A DNA stretch of 64,000 nucleotides. Origin: Candidatus Acidiferrales bacterium. GTDB taxonomy: Bacteria > Acidobacteriota > Terriglobia > Acidiferrales > UBA7541. A program made the translations under genes and the position numbers. The stretch covers positions 1-64,000 of the forward strand of contig JARLGK010000061.1 of assembly GCA_031296075.1 (NCBI GenBank), given 5' to 3'. Under the pieces are notes generated by a model. It was not told the origin of the DNA. It saw nothing but the letters and a program-made list of their open reading frames with translations, and did no database searches. Shown piece by piece: positions 27,588 through 36,200 of the stretch (its first letter is position 1; each line of letters starts with the position of its first letter).

Positions 27588-27708
27588 TTGACCTCCCGGG
27601 CGTAAACCAGAGCTGCTGCGTTCCCTCGCAGGGGGCCAGTTTCCGCCGTGAAATATCTCCGCGCGAATCCGCGCGTCCGCCGCTGTACAATCCTCAGAAG
27701 AAGCCGCC

Positions 27709-28620
27709 ATGCAGATCACAGGTCGCCGAAAGAAGATCGCGTTCTTTTTGATCCTGGGCATTTGCCTGGTCGCAGCGGCGGTGGCGCTGACGGGCAGCTG
27801 GATCATTCTCAATTGGCGCGAACGCGTCCTGCTGTTCTTCGGCTTGGTTTTCTTCATCGCCATCATCACCGGCTTGATTCTGAACACGAGCTTCCTGGTG
27901 CGCGAGATCCGGCTGAACGAATATCACGACAGCTTCATCAACGCCGTAACTCATGAATTGAAGACCCCGATCACGTCCATCCGCCTCTATCTGGAGACCC
28001 TGCAGCGGCGCGACGTGGACGAAGCGCAGCGCCAGCAATTCTACAAACTGATGCTGGACGATACCGACCGGTTGCGGGGAACGGTCGAGCAGGTGCTGAA
28101 GGCGGGCGAAGTCCGCTACAAAAACGTCGCGCGGAACCCCATTGACGTGGATTTCGGCAGCCTGGTGCGCGAGTGCATGGAACTGGCGCGGACGCGGCAT
28201 CATTTGCAACCCGCGGCGCTGCGCTGGCAAGACTCCCCCGGCATCAACGGCAACGAGATCAAGGTTCACGGCGATCCGGACGAGCTCCACACAGCGGTTT
28301 CCAACATTCTCGACAACGCCATCAAGTATTCCGGCAGCGAAGTGGACGTCTCGGTAGGAATCGATACGCCGAACGAAAAGTTCATAGCGCTGCGCGTGCG
28401 CGACCGCGGAGTGGGAATTCCCGCGGGCGAGCTGAAAAGGATTTTCAAACGTTTCTATCGAGTCCCGCGCAGGTCCGCGGGCCAGGCGAAGGGCACCGGC
28501 CTGGGTTTGTTTATCGTTCGGGCGATCGCGCGCGCGCACGGCGGCAGGGTGTTCGCGGAAAGCGCCGGCGAGGGTCGCGGCACCACGGTGACTCTCGAAT
28601 TGCCGAGGAGCCGGGCGTGA
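27709..28620 (+). CDS. sensor histidine kinase
   Basis: A 303-aa membrane kinase. Two membrane helices (residues 10-35 and 40-63) leave almost no periplasmic loop, so it probably senses within the membrane or through partners. The HisKA site is THELKTP with the phosphorylated His82. The ATPase domain has the N box DNAIKYSG, G1 box RDRGVGIP, F box FKRFYR and G2 box GTGLGLFIV. Its TGA overlaps the response regulator's GTG (GTGA), so the two are translationally coupled. Confidence 0.93.
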   Translation: MQITGRRKKIAFFLILGICLVAAAVALTGSWIILNWRERVLLFFGLVFFIAIITGLILNTSFLVREIRLNEYHDSFINAVTHELKTPITSIRLYLETLQRRDVDEAQRQQFYKLMLDDTDRLRGTVEQVLKAGEVRYKNVARNPIDVDFGSLVRECMELARTRHHLQPAALRWQDSPGINGNEIKVHGDPDELHTAVSNILDNAIKYSGSEVDVSVGIDTPNEKFIALRVRDRGVGIPAGELKRIFKRFYRVPRRSAGQAKGTGLGLFIVRAIARAHGGRVFAESAGEGRGTTVTLELPRSRA

Positions 28621-29366
28621 GCCGCGTCCTGGTGGTCGAAGACGAAGCTCATCTGGCGGAGGGCCTGCGCTTCAATCTGGAAGCGGAAGGCCATACCGTC
28701 GAGGTCGCGGGCGATGGCGAGCGCGCCATCAGCCGGCTTCTGGGGTCCGGCGTTAAATTCGATGCGGTCGTTCTCGACGTGATGCTTCCCGGCATGGATG
28801 GCTTCGCCGTGGCCGCCGCCCTGCGCAAAGCCAAGAATTACGTGCCCGTGCTGATGCTGACCGCTCGCGGCCGGCCGGAAGATGTGCTCGCGGGGTTTGC
28901 GGCAGGAACGGACGACTACCTTCCGAAGCCCTTCGAGTTGCCCATATTTCTGGCCCGGCTCCAGGGCCTGCTGCGGCGCAGCGCATGGCTCGCGGGTGCG
29001 GATCGAGCGGCAGGCGGAACGGCAGCCAGCACGACCAAAGGAAGTGCAGGCCGCGCGAGCGACGAAGAAGTCTTCTCGTTTGATGGCAAGACCATCGATT
29101 TTGGCAATCTGGAGCTGCGCACGAAGGAGAGCACCATTCAGCTCACTCTGATGGAAGCGAAACTCCTGCGCCACCTGATTCGCAGCAAAGGCCGGACCGT
29201 CTCGCGGAAATCCATTCTGGAGGATGTTTGGGGCCTGCGGGAAGACACCGACACGCGCGCCATCGACAACTTCATCGTCCGGCTGCGGCGTTACATCGAG
29301 GAAGACCCGGCCGAACCGCAACATCTGCTGACGGTGCGCGGAATAGGATATCGATTCGTCGCCTAG
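28617..29366 (+). CDS. OmpR-family response regulator
   Basis: A 249-aa regulator made of a receiver domain (acid pair in VVEDE, phospho-acceptor Asp54 in VVLDVMLPG, lysine in DDYLPKPFE) and an OmpR/PhoB winged helix at the C-terminus (SIQLTLMEAKLLRHLI to TVRGIGYRFVA). A 35-residue Gly/Ala/Ser linker separates them, longer than usual. Start GTG at 28617 overlaps the kinase stop. It is the evident partner of that kinase; target genes are unknown. Confidence 0.93.
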   Translation: MSRVLVVEDEAHLAEGLRFNLEAEGHTVEVAGDGERAISRLLGSGVKFDAVVLDVMLPGMDGFAVAAALRKAKNYVPVLMLTARGRPEDVLAGFAAGTDDYLPKPFELPIFLARLQGLLRRSAWLAGADRAAGGTAASTTKGSAGRASDEEVFSFDGKTIDFGNLELRTKESTIQLTLMEAKLLRHLIRSKGRTVSRKSILEDVWGLREDTDTRAIDNFIVRLRRYIEEDPAEPQHLLTVRGIGYRFVA

Positions 29367-29456
29367 CCTCCATTCCTCTCCACGCGCAACCACCTGAAAG
29401 GCCGTCCCGCCGAAACATTGGTGTAACCACAATGGAACGCCTCCAAGCAGCAGCCG

Positions 29457-29484
29457 TTGACACGGAGAGACCCTCTGGCAAAAT
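29457..29484 (+). promoter_or_regulatory. candidate promoter for the FecR-domain gene
   Basis: TTGACA at 29457-29462 and CAAAAT at 29479-29484 with a 16-base spacer; AGGGGG ribosome binding site follows at 29512-29517. Confidence 0.4.
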
Positions 29485-29524
29485 TGATGGATCAGAAACA
29501 CTTGGGACACTAGGGGGCACCTCC

Positions 29525-30349
29525 ATGAATTTTTTCAAACGCCTGACGGCGATATTCGTCTGTTTCATGATTTCTCCACTGGCCGGTATGTGCGCGCCGC
29601 AGGGCGGCACCCAGCGCGCGGGAGAAATTAGCGCGCTGATCCCCGCGGCCACGCGCAACGCCCAGCCCACCAAGGCCAAAGACGAAATCGACTGGAACGA
29701 CCTCCTGAAGACGGAGCATTCGGGTCGCGTCCGCGCCGGCCTGACGGACGGCTCGATCCTGAGCGTTGGTTCGGACAGCGAACTTCGCGTGGTGCAGCAC
29801 GATGGCGCCACCCAGCAGACGTCGCTCGAATTGAGTTACGGCAAAGTGCGCAATCAGGTGACGAACATCACCAAGGCCGGCGGCAAGTACGAGCTGAAGA
29901 CTCCCAACGCCGTGATCGGCGTGATCGGCACCGATTTCGTCGCCGAATTCAAGAGCAACAAGACCACCGTGATCTGCTACAAGGGCAAGGTGAAAGTCAC
30001 GCCGCTCGGCAAGATCGTGAAGAGTTCCGGCCAGCAGGGTAGCGACAATTCCGTCACGCTGACGGACGGGCAAATGGTGGTGATCACGTCCACAATTCCC
30101 GGCGCCGGTTTTCAGCCTTCGAACACGCCGCCGGACGTGGCGCAGAACGGCTTGCTTTCCACCGACGTTCCCGACGGCGGCAACCTCCCGCCTCCGGGCA
30201 AAGGCGGCCATGGTGGCTTCGGCCATCCGATTCGCACGATCATCGTTGGCGGAGGAATCGCCGTCGGCATCGGCGTAGGCTTGGGCGTCGGCCTGGGACC
30301 CGGTGGCTCCAAATGCCCGGTGGGCTCGAAAAGCCCGAGCTGCGGGTAA
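29525..30349 (+). CDS. exported FecR-domain protein
   Basis: A 274-aa exported protein. Residues 1-25 form a signal peptide (LTAIFVCFMISPLAGMCA). Residues 60-190 form a FecR-type beta domain: GRVRAGLTDGSILSVGSDSELRV, then the YELKTPNAVIGVIGTDF motif that marks this family. The C-terminus is Gly/Pro-rich with a hydrophobic run of GVGLGVGLG type near residues 235-258 and ends in KCPVGSKSPSCG, which could form a disulfide. It directly precedes the CHASE2 cyclase; FecR-domain and CHASE2-cyclase genes are often neighbours, so it may supply or modulate the signal sensed by the cyclase. Confidence 0.85.
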   Translation: MNFFKRLTAIFVCFMISPLAGMCAPQGGTQRAGEISALIPAATRNAQPTKAKDEIDWNDLLKTEHSGRVRAGLTDGSILSVGSDSELRVVQHDGATQQTSLELSYGKVRNQVTNITKAGGKYELKTPNAVIGVIGTDFVAEFKSNKTTVICYKGKVKVTPLGKIVKSSGQQGSDNSVTLTDGQMVVITSTIPGAGFQPSNTPPDVAQNGLLSTDVPDGGNLPPPGKGGHGGFGHPIRTIIVGGGIAVGIGVGLGVGLGPGGSKCPVGSKSPSCG

Positions 30350-30433
30350 TTCGCTCGGCCTCGGGTAGAATGCCGGCGTGAACGGGCGCCGGCGGCAGCT
30401 CCTTAGGCGGCCGACCCGCAAGTTTCCTAATCT

Positions 30434-32797
30434 ATGAGCTCGCAGCAAAATCCGTCGTCCCGCTGGCCGGCGTGGCTGCGCTTCTCCCTTTTCAAGGTCG
30501 ATCTGGCGCTCGCGATCGCCGTCACGATCGCGGGCGTGGTCCTTTTCGCCTACTTCGGTTTCGGCGCGGACACGCGCGCGGGCATTGCGTTCCTCCAGAG
30601 CGTCGAACAGAGCTCGCTCGACATGCGCTTCGGCATGCGCGGCGCCCGCCCGCACGATGATCGCATCGTCATCGTCGGCATCGACGAGCGGACTTTGCAG
30701 GAAGTCGGCTCGTTTCCGCTCCCGCGCACGACTTACGCCACGCTAGTCGACCAGCTGAGCGCGGGCGGCGCGCGCGTCATCGCCTTCGACGCCACCTTTC
30801 CCACGTCGGAAACCAACGGCGGCAAGGCCGCGCTCGAGCAGCTTCAGCGCGACCTCGGCCCGTCCGCCCCCACGAACGTCACGAAAAAAATCCAGCAGCT
30901 CGAAGCCGCCGGCGATCCCGACGCGATATTCGCCGACTCGCTCAAGCGCGCCGGGAACGTGATCCTCGGCCACATCTTCCTCGACGCGGAAGCCGCCAAG
31001 CACTCCGATCCCAAGCTCGCGGAAGATTATTTCAATATCGCCTGGGCCAAGAATTTTCCCCAGGTCTACAAAGCGAAATCGAAAGACGGCCGCGACTTCG
31101 ACATGGGCCAGGCCTGGGTGCAGAACGGCGGTCAGGTCGCCGCCGGCGCCGAGGCCAATATCAAGGAGCTCGCCGAAGCCGCCGCCTCCTTTGGATTCAT
31201 CGACATCAAAGAGGACCCCGACGGCACGCTGCGCCACGCCCTGCTCATCAAGCGCTACCAGGATCAGGATTTCTTTCCCTCGCTCGACATGCAGATCGTT
31301 CGCGAGTTCGAAAACATCCCCGATCAGGATATCGCCGCATACATCGCGCCGGACGGACTCGAGCGCATTCAATTCGACCGCCATACGATGCGCCAATCGC
31401 GCGACGGCAGCGCCTTGATCAACTACACCGGGCCGTACGAAACGTACGCGCACTATTCCATGTGGGACGTGATGAGCGGAGCGGTGCCCCCTTCGACCTT
31501 TAAGGACAAAATCGTTCTCGTCGGCGCCACGGCCCTCGCGATCGGCGATCTCCGCAATACTCCCTATCAGAGCGGCGAAGCCTACATGGGAGTTGAGGTC
31601 CACGCCAACATCATCGACAACCTGCTGCACAGCGAGGAAAAGGGCCGCACGTTCCTCACCCGCGGATTCCGCGAGGAGATCATTGACCTCGGCTTCATCG
31701 TGCTCTTTGGCCTCGGCTTCGGCTATCTCTTCAGCACCGTCAAGCCTCTCTGGTCGACGATCACCGTGCTGCTCGCGCTCGCCGGGTTCGGCTGGTTCGT
31801 CTATTTCAGCTTCGCGCGCGAAGGCCGCTGGCTCAGCTTCGTGATTCCCGCCGGCACGCTCGCGGCAAATTACGCGGCCATCACCAGCTTTCGCATGATT
31901 TTCGAAGAAGGCGAAAAACGCAAAATCCGCAAAAGCTTCGCGCAGTATCTTTCGCCCGGCGTCATCGGGCTGATCGAAAAGGATCCCCAGAAATATATTC
32001 ATCCCGGCGGCGAGACGAAAGATCTCACCGTGATGTTCAGCGATATTCGCGGCTTCACCACTATTTCCGAAAGCCTTTCGGCCGACGAGCTGGTCCGCCT
32101 GCTCAACGAATATCTCGGCGCCATGACCGACATTCTTTTCGCCAATCTCGGCACGCTCGATAAGTACATCGGCGACGCCATCATGGCCTTCTGGGGTTCG
32201 CCCTACCCGCAGACCGACCACGCCTATCGCGCCTGCCTGTGCGCGCTGCAAATGTCGAAGGGCCTTGCGAAGCTCAACGTGAAATGGAAGCAGGAGGATC
32301 GCCCGCCAATCGCCATCGGCATCGGCCTGAACACCGGACCGGTGAACGTGGGGAACATGGGCTCGGACAAGCGCCTCGCGTGGACCGTGATGGGCGACAA
32401 CGTGAACCTTGCTTCGCGCCTGGAAGGAATCACCAAGCAATATCAAATTCAAATCGTGATCAGCGAGGGCACCTACCGCGAAGTGGCGGACAAATTCGTT
32501 TGCCGAGAACTGGACAAGATCAAAGTGAAGGGAAAGAACCAGCCTGTGAATATCTACGAGCTGCTGGATGTTGCCGCGGAAAAATCGAAGTACGAATCGC
32601 TGCTGACCGGTTTCGACCGCGCCATGGCCGCGTACCGCAGCCAAAACTGGAAGGACGCCGCCGGACAATTCGGCGAGCTCCTCGGCGTCTACCCCGACGA
32701 CGGCCCCACGCGCGTCTTCCTCCAGCGCGCCCTCGAATATCTCGACAACGCCCCCGAATCAGACTGGGACGGCGTCTACGTCGTGAAATCGAAATAG
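30434..32797 (+). CDS. CHASE2-domain class III adenylate/guanylate cyclase
   Basis: A 787-aa membrane cyclase. It has a first helix (residues 15-37), an extracytoplasmic CHASE2 sensor domain to about residue 400 (IVIVGIDERTLQEVG, VIAFDATFP), then three helices (about 415-485) and a class III catalytic domain. Catalytic parts are intact: metal-binding FSDIRGFT (about residue 535), DKYIGDAIMAFWG, and the GDNVNLASRLE transition-state Asn/Arg. The C-terminal 70 residues look like a TPR pair. It makes cAMP or cGMP; the base preference is not certain. It lies about 3.4 kb from an iron-sulfur protein with two cyclic-nucleotide-binding domains, a plausible receiver. Confidence 0.9.
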   Translation: MSSQQNPSSRWPAWLRFSLFKVDLALAIAVTIAGVVLFAYFGFGADTRAGIAFLQSVEQSSLDMRFGMRGARPHDDRIVIVGIDERTLQEVGSFPLPRTTYATLVDQLSAGGARVIAFDATFPTSETNGGKAALEQLQRDLGPSAPTNVTKKIQQLEAAGDPDAIFADSLKRAGNVILGHIFLDAEAAKHSDPKLAEDYFNIAWAKNFPQVYKAKSKDGRDFDMGQAWVQNGGQVAAGAEANIKELAEAAASFGFIDIKEDPDGTLRHALLIKRYQDQDFFPSLDMQIVREFENIPDQDIAAYIAPDGLERIQFDRHTMRQSRDGSALINYTGPYETYAHYSMWDVMSGAVPPSTFKDKIVLVGATALAIGDLRNTPYQSGEAYMGVEVHANIIDNLLHSEEKGRTFLTRGFREEIIDLGFIVLFGLGFGYLFSTVKPLWSTITVLLALAGFGWFVYFSFAREGRWLSFVIPAGTLAANYAAITSFRMIFEEGEKRKIRKSFAQYLSPGVIGLIEKDPQKYIHPGGETKDLTVMFSDIRGFTTISESLSADELVRLLNEYLGAMTDILFANLGTLDKYIGDAIMAFWGSPYPQTDHAYRACLCALQMSKGLAKLNVKWKQEDRPPIAIGIGLNTGPVNVGNMGSDKRLAWTVMGDNVNLASRLEGITKQYQIQIVISEGTYREVADKFVCRELDKIKVKGKNQPVNIYELLDVAAEKSKYESLLTGFDRAMAAYRSQNWKDAAGQFGELLGVYPDDGPTRVFLQRALEYLDNAPESDWDGVYVVKSK

Positions 32798-32842
32798 GCC
32801 AATTCGGTACCGCGCGCGAGGCAGTAATTTGCTGGTGTAGTC

Positions 32843-33145
32843 GTGATCAACAAGAGCATCCAACCCGACGCCGGTTCCAATCTTTCAAGCCGACGCATTG
32901 TGTTTGGCGTGCTCGGTGCAGTGTTGATTGTCTCCGGCGCAATTCTCGCGTGGAGTTTTGGAAAGGATGAGTATTACGAGTTCTATCTCATTCCCAAGGA
33001 CAAAGGCGATCCTTTGTTTCCGAGGCGTTGGCAGGACCTGGTTTTTCTAGGCTGCTTTTGGTCGATCCTGTTCGCTTGGCTCGGGCTTGGTTGTTGGTCG
33101 CTCAGGCGCGCATTCCGCAAGCAATTTTCCAAGCCTCTTTCTTGA
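32843..33145 (+). CDS. small two-helix membrane protein, unknown
   Basis: A 100-aa protein starting at GTG 32843. Two membrane helices (about residues 19-40 and 66-86) are separated by a charged loop with DEYYEFYLIPKDKGD and it ends in a basic tail. I do not recognise it. It is 45 bases after the cyclase gene in the same direction. Confidence 0.55.
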   Translation: MINKSIQPDAGSNLSSRRIVFGVLGAVLIVSGAILAWSFGKDEYYEFYLIPKDKGDPLFPRRWQDLVFLGCFWSILFAWLGLGCWSLRRAFRKQFSKPLS

Positions 33146-33709
33146 TGGTCGTGCCACGTTCAAAATCGAAAAGTACAGGTGCACGCCTGCCCTGCACCTA
33201 TGGCCAGTAGACGCGCGCTGCGCAATCTGCCAGCGTGGTAGCGGCGACCAAATGTCGTCCGCTCTCCTGGCGAGAGTCGAACCGCTCTTTGACAACTGAA
33301 CATGAAGTTGGGTCTGAGTGGCACGGGCGCATTCGTGTCACCGAACTTGCTTGGCTGTGCGCGGCCATTCACCACCGCTGAGCGCCGGAGGCGCGGCAGA
33401 CGATAGCCCAGCCCGCAGGGCTGGGAACTCAAGCCGCCCCGGTCCCAGCGCCGTAGGTGCGACACGTTCCCGGAATCGCTAACTCCGCGCCAAGCAACGC
33501 TCACAAATCACCAAATTAAGTGTCACACCATGCCGAGTAATTTCGGGCCTAAGTGATTGAAAACAAAGAAAAGCGACACCAACAAAGTGTCACACTTTTT
33601 CGAGCTACGCCGCGCGCTCAAAATGTAGCTCGCCTCTTCAGAGGTGAGGCAGTTCGGCCCGGTTTTCGGACCGAAAATCCTCAGGTCTGAAGACCTGAGC
33701 TACATATTC
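33146..33709. other. 560-bp repeat-rich gap
   Basis: No gene seen. It holds one copy of repeat family C (33381-33465), an 18-base string shared with 24515-24532, two GTGTCACAC strings at about 33522 and 33587, and a CTCAGGTCTGAAGACCTGAG hairpin at about 33680-33699, close to the end of the decaheme gene, where it might act in transcript ending. Confidence 0.6.
33381..33465 (-). repeat. dispersed repeat family C, copy 1
   Basis: On the minus strand: GTGTCGCACCTACGGCGCTGGG, CCCAGCCCTGCGGGCTGG and CTGCCGCGCCTCCGGCGCT. The same three parts occur in order on the plus strand at 40278-40363. The two copies flank the minus-strand electron-transfer operon as inverted repeats. Confidence 0.85.
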
Positions 33710-35011
33710 CTAGTCGCCGAGCCCCGAAAGCGTCAGCTTCCCCTTCACGGCCTTCGCCTTGGTCCAATCGTGATACGTGTGGCACTCGAAGCAGCGCGAT
33801 TCGGCGCCGTCGGCGCCCGAGTGGTGGCACTTCTCGCACGTGGCGATGCCAGGGATCAGGATGTCGGCGGTTTCGTGGCTGGTCAGCGCCGCGTGGCACT
33901 CGGTGCATTTCACCAACTGGTGCCGGTCGTGGTTGAAATTCGCATGAGGCAGCCAGCGCGGCGTAATGTTGGATTTCGCGACCACCGGAAGCTCACTGCC
34001 TGAAGAAACACTCAGCGCGTGGCACTGCTTGCAGGTCTTGCCGTAGAGCAGCTGCTCGGATTCCGCCACGCGCTCTGTGACCCACTGCTGTGGCGTGAGC
34101 ACGCGCACCGCAACCGGCTGCGGCTTCTGCGGCAGCCCGGGAACGGGTCCGGTGACGCGGACTTCCGCCGGATGCGCGGCGATGTATTGCTGAAATCTTT
34201 CGACTAGGAATTTGTGCACCACCTCGGGCGTATCGTGCGGGACGCTTTCCGTGAATCGCTTGTCGAATTGCAGGCTGTGGCAGGCGACGCAGGTTTTCAC
34301 GTACGTCGGCGGCGCCATGTAGGCGCGCGCCAGAACCATCGCGGCCAGATCGGACTTTTGTGGGAGAAGATCGGATTTCTGCGCTGCGGGAATCGCCATC
34401 GGCGTGGCCGAGCCGAACCGCCACGCGTCCGTGGAAGTCGGAGGCCGGTGGCAATCGTCGCAATCAAGCTGCACCGGCTCCCCGTTCGGCCCTTTGAGGT
34501 TCTTCTTCATGTGCACGGCGTGATTCAGCTTGATCGTTCCGGGATCGCTGCTCCCGGAATGCAGCACCGCAAACTCGGGATGGCCCGAGCCGAAATTTTC
34601 GATATCGCGCACGAACTTCGTGGGGGCGCCGCTGGTCCGCAGGTTTGAATGGCACTGCGTGCAGGCGGCATCGGAAGTGGCCGCGAGGCGCGCGAGTCCT
34701 CGATGCTCCTCGTGGCAGGAGGCACATTTAGGAGTAAAGACTTGATTGGCGTGATGAATCGGGCCGTCATGGCAGGCGAGGCAGGCGCGGTCGCTAGTCT
34801 TCTGGCTGAAAAAACCGGCCATCTCGAAATGGCAGGCATCGCATTTCGCGGCCAGGACGGCGTGCGCGGGAGACATCGGACCGCCGCTGTACACGCGCTT
34901 GTTGCCGGTAAGTCCGTGCCAGGCGATCCAGAGAATCGCCAGCAGCGGAACGGAGACCGAGAGCCAGAAGCGCCAGCGCCGGAACGGATGCGGGCGCTTG
35001 AAATAATTCAT
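33710..35011 (-). CDS. membrane-anchored decaheme cytochrome c
   Basis: A 433-aa periplasmic cytochrome tethered by an N-terminal helix (about residues 14-34). Ten CxxCH heme-attachment motifs are visible: CDACH, CLACH, CASCH, CTQCH, CDDCH, CVACH, CKQCH, CTECH, CEKCH and CFECH, with extra histidines for distal ligands. It resembles the cytochrome c7/NrfB-type proteins that shuttle electrons in the periplasm. ATG 35011 was chosen because it begins just before the anchor. It is last in the minus-strand set after the cytochrome b gene, so it would accept electrons from that membrane protein. Confidence 0.9.
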   Translation of the reverse strand: MNYFKRPHPFRRWRFWLSVSVPLLAILWIAWHGLTGNKRVYSGGPMSPAHAVLAAKCDACHFEMAGFFSQKTSDRACLACHDGPIHHANQVFTPKCASCHEEHRGLARLAATSDAACTQCHSNLRTSGAPTKFVRDIENFGSGHPEFAVLHSGSSDPGTIKLNHAVHMKKNLKGPNGEPVQLDCDDCHRPPTSTDAWRFGSATPMAIPAAQKSDLLPQKSDLAAMVLARAYMAPPTYVKTCVACHSLQFDKRFTESVPHDTPEVVHKFLVERFQQYIAAHPAEVRVTGPVPGLPQKPQPVAVRVLTPQQWVTERVAESEQLLYGKTCKQCHALSVSSGSELPVVAKSNITPRWLPHANFNHDRHQLVKCTECHAALTSHETADILIPGIATCEKCHHSGADGAESRCFECHTYHDWTKAKAVKGKLTLSGLGD

Positions 35012-35192
35012 ATCAATGCGCTGCGCTCGTTTCTTTGTTGCTCGCTCTCCGTCGGCCAAGGTGATTCGCCTCGCTTTACCTCAGGGGCTAAAGCCCCGAT
35101 TTCCAATGGCTTTAATGTCGGAGCTAAAGCTCCGCCCCCCTAAACTGCAAGACCAAGATGCCGGGCTAAAGCCCGGCGCTACATTCAAACCC
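35012..35192. repeat. intergenic palindromic repeats (family A/B type)
   Basis: Between the cytochrome b and decaheme genes: GTCGGAGCTAAAGCTCCG at about 35117 and GCCGGGCTAAAGCCCGGC at 35161-35178. No gene. Confidence 0.7.
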
Positions 35193-36020
35193 TCAGTAAC
35201 GCAACGCCGTGATCGCGTGCACCACGCCGAGCAGCAGCAACGCGAATGATAGCGGAATGTGCAGCATCAGCCAGCCATGCAGCCAGTGATGCAGGAGCGA
35301 TTGCCGTCGCAGTTGCCGCTCCTCCTCGCAGATCTGCTCGAGCCTTTTCGTGGCTTCCTGCGCTTCGGCCGGCAGGAGCATGCGCAATCCCTCGAATGTG
35401 CTGTGCGCGCGATCGCGACTCGAAAGCAATTGGTGCCGCGCGCCACGGCTTTGCAGAAAGGGGCGCATCTCGCGCTGGTAGAAGCTGCTCAGCGGCGCGA
35501 CCCCTTCTTCGCCGGTCGCCGCTGCCTCCGTTGCCGCGATCAATTCGTCCGCGTCCGAGACGAACTGAGCGCGCACATGGTCGATCTGCTCGAAGATGGT
35601 TTCCGACGGGACTTGCGCGGTCATGATGTTGGGCACGTAATGCTGCAAGATCGCGCCGAAAATACCGCTGGCGACCACGATGATGACCAGCACCATCAAG
35701 ACGCTCGTCAGCGGGCCGCCGAAACGGAATCCCGCATGGAAGAAGATGATCGGGAGGCTCAGCAGCCCAAGCCAAAGGTGGCCGCGCATCCAGGTCTGCG
35801 CGCGTCCGAGCCGCCAGACCGGAACTTTTTTGCGCCCAGCCAACAGGCCAGCAAAGACCATGAAAGCGGAGCCAACGATTCCGAACGTGAGTCCGATGGC
35901 GCTGCCGCCGCTGGGACCCGACGGCGAATGCACCGCGTAGGGAATGTAAACGGCTGTCGCTAATCCAAAAATGATGAGCGAGGCCGCCAGCCATTTCCTA
36001 TGTGTGTGGTCTATGTGCAC
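35193..36020 (-). CDS. di-heme cytochrome b membrane protein
   Basis: A 275-aa protein with helices at about residues 11-30, 43-62, 81-99, 104-127 and 249-271. Two histidine pairs have the same 14-residue spacing, His81/His95 in helix 3 and His254/His268 in helix 5, the arrangement that holds two stacked b hemes in ferric-reductase and cytochrome-b561-like proteins. Between helices 4 and 5 is a soluble loop of about 115 residues with heptad-like helices (EQIDHVRAQFVSDADELI), unusual for such small cytochromes. Start GTG at 36020. It lies between the iron-sulfur protein and the decaheme cytochrome genes and would carry electrons between them, perhaps with quinone. Confidence 0.75.
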   Translation of the reverse strand: MHIDHTHRKWLAASLIIFGLATAVYIPYAVHSPSGPSGGSAIGLTFGIVGSAFMVFAGLLAGRKKVPVWRLGRAQTWMRGHLWLGLLSLPIIFFHAGFRFGGPLTSVLMVLVIIVVASGIFGAILQHYVPNIMTAQVPSETIFEQIDHVRAQFVSDADELIAATEAAATGEEGVAPLSSFYQREMRPFLQSRGARHQLLSSRDRAHSTFEGLRMLLPAEAQEATKRLEQICEEERQLRRQSLLHHWLHGWLMLHIPLSFALLLLGVVHAITALRY

Positions 36021-36035
36021 GGTTGATCTTGAATT

Positions 36036-36186
36036 TCGGCGCCGGGGCTAAAGCCCCGGGGAATTTGTAGTAGCGCTTTTCGTGGGGCTCAAGCCCCACG
36101 CTTCCACCTGACCGAACTTCAACGGCTTCGGCCGCGCGCATCCATCCTAAAGGCGGAACTTCAGCGGCTAAAGCCGCGACCTACAA
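36036..36186 (-). repeat. dispersed palindromic repeats, family B type (inverted)
   Basis: GCCGGGGCTAAAGCCCCGG, CGTGGGGCTCAAGCCCCACG with CTTCCACC, and GCGGCTAAAGCCGC. These match the stems of 17714-17854 in reverse orientation and fill the gap between the iron-sulfur and cytochrome b genes. Confidence 0.75.
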
Positions 36187-36200
36187 AACATCTCCTGCGC

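Noticed and set aside
30743-32668. A 641-codon open frame on the minus strand
   Set aside because: Shadow of the CHASE2 cyclase, whose catalytic motifs are complete on the plus strand.
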